A program made the position numbers and the translations under genes. A DNA stretch of 64,000 nucleotides, from NCBI RefSeq assembly GCF_963583255.1, contig NC_084812.1, positions 23,808,959 to 23,872,958 of the forward strand, read 5' to 3'. Position 1 is the first letter of the stretch. Each line of letters opens with the position of its first letter. Of this stretch, positions 1-10,243 are shown piece after piece. Below the pieces are notes generated by a model. That model did no database searches. It was not told the origin of the DNA and saw only the letters and a program-made list of their open reading frames with translations. This DNA is from Pyrus communis (lineage: Eukaryota; Streptophyta; Magnoliopsida; Rosales; Rosaceae).

Positions 1-434
1 ATCTAAGATTAATGTAAGTGGAACAGTAACGTCACCTACTTCCCAGGCCCATCACAGTTTCAAACCTAGAAAGTGTAAAGGAAATGCTTCATCTTTCTGC
101 CAAATATGGATTAAATGTATGTTGACGTATGGGATATCCAACCCAAATTAGTATACAAGAAGATGTACTAACCGAACAATATCAGTTATTGCCTGGTTGA
201 ATTCAGCAGTATTTTAAGTTTTCAACATCACAATACATAATTTGATTGAGATCAAATGAGTTAATTTGTTATCTTTCAAAAAGCAGGTAAAATGCTGCAT
301 TAACCCTTTCATAATATTTGAAAAATTTGCATCTTTCATATCAACTTCGAATTTTCCACAACACAAGATGTTTGTTTAGGTCTCTTAGTTTCTTAATTTT
401 ACAAATAGGGAAGTACTATATTAACAATGATCAC

Positions 435-1299
435 CTCACGATGTTTACGAGATGCTTGATGTGCGTCCCATTGTGATTCAGATTTCAGAGCAATGTCACA
501 AACCTTGCACACAGGCTGCTCAGATTCATTGTACCTGTATGTATCACAAAAAGGGGCATAAAGAAGCAGTCAGGAACTCTGGCTTAGCAATCTATATATA
601 CCAACACCAGAACGGAACCAGTAATACGAAAAAGTTCAAATAAAAGGTACAGCAACAATAGCATACATAACGAGAAGGTCGAAATAAACAATGTCAAGAT
701 AAATCTCTTTGGTTCCCATATGCATTCCAGAAAATATAAATTAGTTCGTTCCCTACTCAGCATTTTCTCAGCTAATTCCTACTTCTAACCCAAACCAGCT
801 CTCATAAGTTTCATTTCAAATCATAAGTTTCGTAAAAAGAAGAAACGGACTGCCAAACCAAATTCATACTTGTGCTTGATAAACTAAAAGTTTTTGACAC
901 GATCAAACTCCGAGAGCATGATTTTCACCACATCAATCAATTAAACATTGAGGAACACTATGATCATAGAACCAACAACAATACACATTGCTTACAAAAA
1001 GGGTTCTACAGAATCCAATTGAAAAACGAAATTCACGAAACCGGTTCTACAGAATACAATTTAATAATGATAATTACATTACACTGAAACTCCATAGCCT
1101 CTAGTTTTCAATTCTTCATAAAAATCTAAACCCCAAAGACAACAAACATATAAACACTGAGAAAGAAAAAAAGCAAAATTTGATGAGAGAAGGCATGGGC
1201 ACTGACTAACCGTACGAGCGGAGAGTCTATGCGCTTGTCCTTCTTCTGGGCATTCAATCTCGCACGAAACAACGCCTTGTTCCTGGCTTTCGCATCCAT
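435..1299 (-). CDS. ZNF830-type C2H2 zinc-finger protein, 5' part only
   Basis: Two exons are visible: 1299-1211 and 534-435. Exon 1 starts MDAKARNKALFRARLNAQKK and continues to DSPLV, with an Arg codon split at the GTTAGT donor. Exon 2 follows a CAG acceptor at 537-535, begins with the rest of that Arg codon and YNE, and encodes CKVC followed by a WDAHQASRKH stretch, so the Cys and His ligands of one C2H2 finger are present. It ends on a complete Glu codon before GTGATC. The N-terminus and finger match the plant homologues of human ZNF830, nuclear proteins linked in animals to splicing and genome stability; the plant role is less certain. Two short exons joining in frame with canonical signals argue for a real gene. 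Further exons should lie left of 435; none could be placed with confidence in 1-434, so the gene probably continues beyond the window. Confidence 0.8.
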
Positions 1300-1933
1300 C
1301 TCTTATATCTATGAATTATATATCTGCCGAAGGATGAGAGAGAGGATTCGGCGGTGATTGAGAGATCAGAGATGGAGGTTTATGGAGGTGATGGGGATAT
1401 GAGGGCGTGGGCGGCTAAGGACTAGGTGAGGAGGACGGTGGAGGTAGGCGGAGCGATAGACTGAGCGAAGGAGATGGGAGGAGGAAGGGTTGGGACGTGC
1501 GGCGTGGAGATTAGTAATCAGGTGTGTGAAAGGACTAATGTTTCTTCCTGCCCATAACAACTGCGTTCTCGCCACGTGACAAAATCGAATAGGCATTGGG
1601 ATCCGTCTCCCTTTTTTTTTTTTTTTTTTTTCCGAAGATGATCCATTCCGTATTGTTTTGGATGGTTTGGTAATTATTTCACTTTTTGAAAATTGGAAAT
1701 ATAAAATTTGTTTGTTATCTACTTTCAGTTTTAAGTTAAAAAATGAAAAATGAAAAATGAAAAATGAAAAAATGAAAAATTAAGGTTAAAGTTTGAAAAC
1801 TCAAGAAAGTAATTTTCAATTTTTGATTTACAATTTTTATAAACTCAAAAATGAAAATAGTTACTAAACAAGATTTCAATTTTCAAAAAAATGAAACAAA
1901 GGTTGAAAACTGAAGAAAAAAAAATGGCCCTTA
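1300..1933. other. 5' flank of the zinc-finger gene
   Basis: Presumed promoter and leader of the minus-strand zinc-finger gene. It is GA/GT-rich near 1330-1500, then has a poly-T run at about 1612-1631 and short tandem repeats of an AAAAATG type unit at about 1739-1780. No other gene is seen. Confidence 0.4.
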
Positions 1934-2296
1934 CATTATGTTTGGATGAGGGAAATAAACTTGGAATTTGGATAAAAGTCAGAATTTGTAAATTAACATG
2001 CACGAATTCTCTTGTTTGGATTCATAAACATAGAAATTTAGAATTTCCGCGTGAAAAAAACCTTGGAATTTGGGACCTCCAATTCCCAAGTTTAAATTTC
2101 ATGTACGTAGATGTCATTTTCCAATTTTTATGATTGAGAGCTTAAAAACAACAAAATTCCGTATTCAATTCTATTGTTCTTTTAGGCTAACCAAACAAAA
2201 AAATTCACAAATTCTAGAAAATAAAATCTCATCAATTCAATTTCCATCATTTTGAAATTTCTTGGTAATCTTAAATTTCTTTATCCAAACATAGTG
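1934..2296. mobile_element. Tourist-like MITE (PIF/Harbinger type)
   Basis: The ends are inverted repeats: the left begins CATTATGTTTGGATGAGG and the right, reverse-complemented, begins CACTATGTTTGGATAAAG. TTA flanks both ends (1931-1933 and 2297-2299), the 3-bp TTA-type target duplication expected of PIF/Harbinger MITEs. The 363-bp interior is AT-rich and non-coding. Confidence 0.7.
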
Positions 2297-2452
2297 TTAG
2301 TTTATGAAATTATAGGATTTTCTGTATTAGGAAATCTCAAACGACTTGAACGGTCTAATGTTTAGTGGGCTTGATGGGATTGGGTCTTTCAAATAAGATT
2401 AGATTTAAGTTTTCTCGATTGACCTCAAAAGTTCACATTTAAGTTTACATAT

Positions 2453-2504
2453 GAACAAGAGTCGTTAGATTATTTAACCTAACACAATCTAACGGCTCTT
2501 GTTC
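2453..2504. repeat. Short perfect-looking hairpin
   Basis: A 19-base arm (2453-2471) and its inverted copy (2486-2504), differing at one position, enclose a 14-base loop. It sits in AT-rich intergenic DNA and may be a MITE relic. Confidence 0.6.
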
Positions 2505-2879
2505 ATTCATGGATTGGTGAGGCTTGAATTCAAGTCCATTATTTGGTGTAACACTAAGCTAGATGAGATTGGATTGGACTTAAATCTAACTCATTGTTTG
2601 ATACAAGACTGGATTGAACTTAAAAAATTCATTTTTTTTTATTTTCATTATTCAGTACCACATACAATAAATTCAAACAAATAAAAAAAAATTTAAAAAA
2701 AAACTATGTAGGACTGTGAATTTTTCTGCATCAAAATAAGGTGGATGAAAATGGGAGCGTCTACATAGTCTGGTCATAGACTAAGTGGCTTCGCTTTGGC
2801 TGGGCCGTGAAACAAACCAACATTGCGACCACACTTTGTTGGGCACTAGAATGGAGGCAAGGCCCATAAGCCTTGTCGA

Positions 2880-3260
2880 GATCGATCATGCTTGCTTCGC
2901 AACATACGATAACCTAGATTGATTGGGGATCAGGATTAGTTCCTATAATCTTGGAGATTCCTACAATCTAGAAATTGGTTTAGGCCACAAGTAATCTCAA
3001 TCCTAAAAAGAAAGCGTATCTATTAATAGATTTCCAGTAGGATTCTCTTAGCTTTATAAAGATTCACTATCCTCAAAGGACTATCTCCGGCTAGTATAAA
3101 TACCCCATTTAGGGTTCGTCAAAGGTATTCTAATATTATGCACCTTGTATATATTTGCTTTCTCACTCTCTAGCCCACTACTTGAGTTTTAAGACCTTTA
3201 CTTACTTGACCATCAAAGATTCTTTCACCGATACCACATTGGTGCCTAGGAATTCAGGGT
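2880..3260 (+). mobile_element. LTR-like sequence with TATA box
   Basis: The stretch has the look of a retrotransposon LTR: a TATAAATA box at about 3096-3103 in promoter-like context, then a transcribed-looking leader ending near a TTGGTGCC segment at 3239-3246 that could be the start of an internal region. No TG/CA ends or target duplication were established, so this is tentative. Confidence 0.35.
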
Positions 3261-5640
3261 TGTTTACTCTCTTTTGTAAGTGGCCGTTCTTGCACTTCAC
3301 CATCTATAGTGGTGCACAAATTTGATTCCAACAATGCGTGCTGAGGATTAAAGCATGACAATTGGAGAATAAAAGTTAGGTTTTCCAAAGACAAAATATG
3401 GTGATAAACATTATGAAACTGACGAAGAACACCAGGAAAATGGCAAAGCATGCCCAAAAAACAAGTTACCCATGAAGAGAATAGCCTGAGATTCTAGCGA
3501 GAAAAAGGATAAAGAAAATTGCATAGAATAAGGGGTTGCCAACTGCTCCAACCAAAGGAAGAGGTCGATGGTGAGATGGTCTTTTTGTTATTCGCAAGAA
3601 AGGAAGAGAAGGAGTAGCGATGCTAGGATTTGAAGTCAATTTGTGATAAAATCTTTGATTTATGGGATTCATTTAAATGAGACTATTTGATCCATGCCCC
3701 GTAATCACTCTTCACTATGGGTTCTTAGTTTGTAAGTTGTTGAACCACGCTTTACATCCTTGCCGCATCACCTGGTGAAGAGCTTCCTAGCAGACTACCT
3801 TCACCAACTGAAAATTCAATCATGTGGATACTAGTAGAGGTCTAACACTTGAGAGCCTCAACAACATTGAATTCGCCCGCATATAAAATCTAAAGGCTGG
3901 AACTCTAAATTAATACAAGTCATACATGTGTTCTCAATTTATTATGCTTGAATATGGATTCTTAATTTATTTTTCATAAATATAAGTATGTCGATTAACC
4001 ACAATCACATAGATTAATTAATATAATTAACGGAATCCAATGTTTCACTAACCATCACGTTAATATGATTATTTATACTTACAACACCTGCCACGCTTCC
4101 ACACACCTATACTAAAGTAGTCCACTACCCAACATATCTACCTTCATGATTACCTCGAAGGTGATAGATTCCTTCTTGTGCGTTCATGTATCTCCATATT
4201 AATGCATATGATCCCAAAACTTCACATTATAATGCTTCAGTATCGTTTAAGAACTTCGAGGTGAAACCAAAGATCATATTCATTAACATGAGATGACAAG
4301 TGATGCCTCAGATCGAAGAACTAGTTGCATTCACAACTCAAAAGTTTGATATGATTGACAAGTAGGTGATCTTCCATTGGTACACTTATATGTCAATGTT
4401 TAGTGAACTTGATCTCATAGATGAGCACCTTTGTGTTTATTCCATGTCACTACATGGTTAGTCTGAGACTTACTATTGAATATGACATAAACCAGCCTTA
4501 GCAGATGTTCAGCCATCCATTCGATTATCCAACGACTAGGAACATAGTTAAGGACTTAAAATCTGTAGAGTACGTATCTTAAGATTAGAACTTCTTTGCA
4601 ATCCGGTCCTTACAACTTACAGTAGTCATTGGACTCACCCTAATCAATAATGAACATTTCTAATTTGTTATTAGGTCACAAACATTATTGACAAATGTCC
4701 TCACTTACCCTTACCGTTGATGGCTTGACATTTGGTTGCCACAAATAACCAGTTACGTGTTACCACATCAATTGCTTTTTGAGCTATTCAAAAGGTGCCC
4801 TAAAGTTAATCATGATTACATACATTTCACATGAGACCTTAGACTCATGAGAACTTGACCTAAATAAGTTAGATTCATGAGAGATTCATGAGATATTTCT
4901 CTTCCATACACTAGCCTAAATGTTCTTGATCATAGGATTGCCAATTGGGTATTGACAATTTGGAGAGATCAGTACGTACTATATCTTCTCTTCAAAAAGT
5001 GACCGGTCTTGAGTATTGGTGTGAAAGACAAGACACCAATGATTGTGTTGCGGGGTTAAGTGATCTCATTTTTTCATCAGGTTGAGTTAAAGACTAAAAG
5101 TCTTGACCAACCGATCCGACAAAAGTGACCGATCCAACATAATAACTCAAAAGATAAAGAAGTATCGTTAATTTCTTCATGTTCATTCCAATTTCGAAGT
5201 ATTGTACAGGATACCCGAGCAGGTTGAAAAGAAAGACCAAACAATTACGTCTCTTGCAATTAATGAATTAAAGAGGGTTGTGGTGGTGTTATTTACAAGG
5301 GCAACCCTGAGATTTCAAGATCCTTATGCAAAAATTAAAATGGGTCTTTTTCACATACAAGGCCTGTTTGTTTGGTTTTTTGTTTTTTGTTTTTTTTTTT
5401 TTTTTTTCTAAAACATATGTTTTCTTCATGGTATATTTGTGAGTACGAAACCTAGTATGAAAGTCAATTTTTAACACAATATCATCTATTAAACAATAAG
5501 TATAGATTTTTTTTTTTAAATGGTACATGTCAAAGAAATTTAATTTTTTAATAAAAAATAAAGTATATAAAAAGATACAATATTCTTTAAAACAGAAAAT
5601 AACTTAGATATTTTCAAATTTGTACTTAATTAAGTATGCT
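3261..5640. other. Unassigned intergenic DNA, probably decayed retroelement
   Basis: No open frame longer than about 80 codons and no recognisable protein motif on either strand. The base composition and wording resemble internal, non-coding parts of LTR retrotransposons, but nothing diagnostic was found. Near 5384-5408 there is a T-rich run. Confidence 0.3.
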
Positions 5641-5724
5641 GGAAAAAAAATTATATATATATATATTATATTCAATCAAAAGTTAGGGGCTCCTTGGATA
5701 TTGGGGCACTGTGTAGCTGCTCCA

Positions 5725-5862
5725 CTGATTATCTACTAATTGTCATTGGTTATCTACTAACCATTGTGGTGGTGTTACCCTCATAATTCAAATCACCGAA
5801 ACATAATTCAAATCACTGATTATCTACTAACTGCCACTGGTTATCTACTAACGATTAGTGCA
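5725..5862. repeat. Two direct copies of a ~45-bp unit
   Basis: A unit containing two GGTTATCTACTAAC or GATTATCTACTAA type motifs occurs at about 5725-5770 and again at about 5815-5860, separated by about 45 bp that itself contains a direct repeat (ATAATTCAAATCAC). Non-coding. Confidence 0.5.
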
Positions 5863-6214
5863 AGACAACTCCAATAAACTACAACCATACATGGCAAAAT
5901 CCCAACCATTGAAGATAAAACGGTCAAGATTGAATAGCCAACTACAATCATAGTCTTACACTTTGAATAAACTGACCACTCACAACGTGACATGTGGAGT
6001 GGCCCTACAATGTTATGGGAGTTCATTGTTGCTCACCTTCCTCAAATGGTGGTAATCACCACTCTATTTATAACCGTTAAATGAGTTTGAATTTCGAAAT
6101 TCGTGGTAAGCACCATAATTTATAGTGGTGAGTAAGATTTTTCAATGCAACTGGAACACGAGGTGGTACACACATATAGTGAGATATGTGTGTTAAAAAA
6201 ATTAATAACTTAAA

Positions 6215-7200
6215 GGCTAAATAGCTAAAATGGTTCCTAAGATTTGCATATCACATCACTTTGGTCCCCTGAAATTGAAAATCAATAGAAATGGTCCCTA
6301 ACATTGTCCACCATCCATCATTTTGGTCATTCCGTTAAAAACTCCGAGCTCTTGGCTGGAAGTTTGGACAATTTTCAAACCTTTGTAACTCAATCGTTTC
6401 TTAACCAAATTCAACTCATAATACATCAAAATGAAGATAGGAAAGTGTAGAACAAGATTATACCAATTTGAAAGCCCTATGATTGCCAAAGATGGCCAGA
6501 ATATAGCTTCAAAGTTGATTGGTCCAGGGGAAAATTGGAAAACTCGCTAGAAACTGGGTAAACTTTAAACGTTCATAACTTCTTCAATACTCAACGAAAT
6601 TGAGTGATTTAAAAATGAAAATCATACTTCTCGACAAGACAAAGAGAATGGTACCTTTCTAGATGGCTAATTCATTGTGGTTTGGCTGGAAAACGGCTCG
6701 AAAGTGGCTAATTATTTTTCAAGTTCGCCACTTTCGAGCTGTTTTTCGGCCAAACTACAGTGAATTAGCAGTAAAAAAAAAAAGTACCATTCTCTTTGTC
6801 TCATCAAGAAGTATTATTTTCGTTTTTGAATCACTCGATTTCGTTGAGTTTTCAAGAAGTTAAGAACGTTTAAAGTTTACCCAGTTTCTGGAGAGTTTCC
6901 CAATTTTCCTGTGGACTAGTCAACTTTGAGGCTATTTTCCGACTATCTCTGACAACCATTGGGCTTTTAAATAGGTATAATCATATTCTACACTTTCCTA
7001 TCTTCATTTTGATATATTATGGGTCGAATTTAGTTAAGAAACGATTGAGTTACAAAGATTTGAAAATTGCCCAAACTTCCAGCCACCGGGACACTTAACA
7101 GAGTTTTTAACAGAATGACCAAAATGATGGATGGTGGACAATCTTAGGGACCAAAGTGATGTGTTATGCAAATTTTAAGGACCATTTTGGTTATTTAGCC
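6215..7200. mobile_element. Foldback element, 986 bp, with 9-bp target duplication
   Basis: The left arm (6215-6708) and right arm (6727-7200) are inverted copies over nearly their whole length, separated by an 18-bp loop. Both ends begin GGCTAAATA when read inward. TAACTTAAA flanks the element at 6206-6214 and 7201-7209, a perfect 9-bp duplication as made by Mutator-like transposases. It encodes no convincing protein. Transcription through it would give a long hairpin RNA. The inner arm, from about 6540 to 6708, resembles sequence inside the neighbouring solo LTR (about 8885-9040 and 9055-9225). Confidence 0.88.
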
Positions 7201-7240
7201 TAACTTAAAAAATAAAATTTTCCGCCACTTAGTACTACGG

Positions 7241-9598
7241 TGACACGCCCCGACCCCGATATTCCCCGAATACCAAGATAGGCACGTGCTGGCCGACACC
7301 CGAGGGTGACGAAAACCATTTATTGAGTGCAAATGCTGAAAACAAGGGGTAAATAAGGCTTATAAATATAAAAGAATAAATAATATGCAAATAAGGACCG
7401 TGTTCAGAGCACACCTCTAATCTAGAACACTAGAAGAAAATAATATAAAATTGAATGAAACCAAGGAATGGGTCCTACACCAAGAGGACTCGAAGATGCC
7501 GATGCGGAAGTGCCTGGACGTCGGGATTGTATGCCTCGATTCTAAGTCCTGAAGGGGGCGCAAAACAAACATGAGTGGACCAAGTTGATATATATATAAT
7601 AAAACAGTTATCAACATACTAACCCCCAGGTTTTATGAAAACACATATATAATGATAAACTTAGGTTTTCCGAACCTAGCATGTCGTGCAATATCTCAAA
7701 TCATAATTCGCATAAATAATAAACACTAGTGAATGTCCGATATAACACTTCAGGCCCCATGCCGGCTCCCCGTCTCTGAGCAGACAGTCAGAGGAAAATG
7801 CACTTCAGGCCCCTTGCCGGCTCCCTGTCTCTGAACAGACAGTCAGAAGGAAACACACTCCAGGCCCTATACCAACATCAAACCGTCGCCCGGGACGGAC
7901 CGGATTTATCCCTACGTCCCGTAGCGGAAAGGACCACTAGGTAAGTACAAAACCAGTGAACATACATATATTGAAAATCAACTTCATAGTATAAAGTCAT
8001 CCATCATCTATACTATAAAGAAGTGTTCTAAACATGTTCTAAATATCATATCGTCATCCATCAGATATTCTATAAGAACATGGGTTATAGGAAAAATAGT
8101 AATAATTCAAACTAGCCTCAGTAAACATGTTATCTCGTAAAACGTTCATAAAACATAATCATCAAATCATGCTTTTCATGTATGCATTTATACTATCAAA
8201 ACATGCATTTTTAGAAGGGGTCCACTCACAGTACTTTGCCGTCGAAAAGCCACGCCATCTAGCGAAGAAGGAAACGCCACAGATAATCGTCCCTAAGCAC
8301 ATAAATGGTACATTTAGTCAAACTCTACTCAAATGAATGAAATTGAGAAAACGGACATCGAAAACGGGTTCAGGACGACGAAATTCGCCTAGGAGGGGTC
8401 CTGCACGAAAACCCAAAAAGTCAACGGTTAAAGTTGACCGTTGACTAGTCAAAGTCAAAAGTCAACGCTGACCGTTGACTCAATCAACTGTCCACGGGTC
8501 AAATTCAACGGGTCAGGGTCACGCGTCAACGGGTCAGGGTCACGGGTTTGGGCTTTAGGGTTTGGGTTAGGGTAAATGGGTTTAGGTTTTAGGTGGGCTG
8601 GGTTTGGGTTAGAAAGGAAATGGGTTTAGGTTTTAGGTGGGTTGGGTTTGGGCTTTAACCTCACGGCCCAATGCCCCAATTAAAAAGGTTTTGGGCTTGG
8701 CAGGAAAGGCCCAAAGGCCTTTGGGTTTTTAAAGTAAACAAAAATAAAAATAAAAACAGAAAGGGTTAGGGTTTTGGGCCAAATACCAAAACAGGCCTAA
8801 GGCCCGTGGGGGAAGGAAACGGCCTGAAGGCCTGGGTGGTTTCTTGGGCTGGGTTTCACACCGGAGAAGAAGGCCGAAATTCGGCCGGAATTTAGACAAA
8901 CTTCAAACGTCCATAACCTTGTTAATACTCGACGAAATCAAGTGATTCAAAAATGAAAATCGTAGCTTTCGAAGAGACGAAGAGAATGGTACCTCACACG
9001 ACGTCTAACTCGCCGTGGTTTGGCTGGAAAACACCTCGAAAGTCACTGAGGTCGCCGGAAACTGGGTAAGATTCAAATGAGTATAACTTCTTCCATACTC
9101 AGTGAAATTGGGTGAAACAAAAAGGAAAGTTGTAGTACTCAGCGAGACGAAGAGATTGCTACCTTGCACGCCGGCCAACTCGCCGTGGTTTGGCCGAAAA
9201 TTGCCTCGAAAGGGGCGGTGCTCGCCGGAAAACTGTGAAATGTCTCCGAGGTGGTTTCTTCATGGTTTGACGTCCAAAACACTACCACGGGGTTAGAAAA
9301 GAGCTATAGGTGTGGGCATGGGTGTGTGTGTGTGTGTGTGTGTGGGTGTGTTCTGCTCGGAGAAATAGCACCGAGAGGGGGAATGGAGAAAGAGAGATGA
9401 AGAAAGAGAGAAGAGAGACTTTTAGAAGAAATAAAAGAAAGGGAAAGGGAGAGGGAACCGGGGACAAAACAGGGGGTGGGCCCCTTGGGCTCACCAATTA
9501 AGGCTCAAAAACAATTTAAAAAAAGAAAGTATCTCCAAACTTAGTGAAAATACAAAAATATCCATTTTCTTACGTAAATCCCGGGACGGGTTGTTACA
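7241..9598 (-). mobile_element. Solo LTR of a Ty3/gypsy-like element
   Basis: The element starts TGACACGCCCCG, ends TTGTTACA, and is flanked by TACGG on both sides (7236-7240 and 9599-9603), so a complete 2,358-bp LTR has been left after LTR-LTR recombination. It is read on the minus strand: the reverse complement starts TGTAACAACCCG and ends TGTCA, like the LTRs at 33.8-34.7 and 38.3-40.9 kb. The interior has GGGTTTAGG-like repeats (about 8540-8660), two tandem related blocks (8885-9050, 9055-9225) and a GT microsatellite (9323-9342). Confidence 0.85.
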
Positions 9599-9603
9599 TA
9601 CGG

Positions 9604-10243
9604 TTTAATGGTATTCCTCTTCACTTAGTAAGAGATCTTATGTTCGATTCTTGTCAACTGCGAGTTTGAACCACATAATTGCTAACCTATTGTGAGGCTA
9701 AATCCACCCGTGTTCATGTCACAATTAAAAATTTACGAAAACTGATGAAAATGGTTTGAAATTTTTTATTTTAACGATAAAGACAAAATAAAGAGTAAAG
9801 TAAATAATAATAAAATTAATTTTTTAATATAAAAATATAATTTTTCTTTAAAATAAACAGCATCAAAAATTTTTCGTTAAAATTCTAAAAAAAATTTCTC
9901 CACGTTCTTAAGGCCATCTTCATTCATCATCTCTCTACGTTTCTATTTGATAGAAACTCGTACGGACGGATATTCCGTTGGAACAAAAAACCTGTTTTAT
10001 TTGTTTGTTATTTTTTTTAATTATTAAAATTTGGACTTAAATTTTATTTTTCTTATTTTATTTTCCCCGAAGAAAAATAAAATAAGAAACGTTTCGGATC
10101 TGAGAGGGGTGCGATGGATTTTATACGACAATGATGAAATCAGCAGCAAATATTCTTCTGTGGCTCTGAAAATTCGATTCTCTTTCGGTTTCCTTGTTGT
10201 TGTGTTGCCTTTTCGATTTAATTAATGTTTCAAATCTGACGCC
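9604..10243 (+). promoter_or_regulatory. Upstream region and leader of NC2-alpha with three short uORFs
   Basis: This 640-bp stretch contains the likely promoter and 5' leader of the gene starting at 10244. The last 130 bp hold three small upstream frames: 10114-10134 (6 codons), 10131-10169 (12 codons, overlapping the first by an ATGA) and 10225-10239 (4 codons, ending 4 bases before the main start). Whether they are in the mRNA depends on the transcription start, which the sequence does not fix. Confidence 0.5.

Noticed and set aside
8540..8660. Telomere-like GGGTTTAGG words
   Set aside because: Irregular units inside the solo LTR; not a telomeric array.
9282..9501. Open frames on both strands around the GT microsatellite
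   Set aside because: Simple-repeat translations within the solo LTR.
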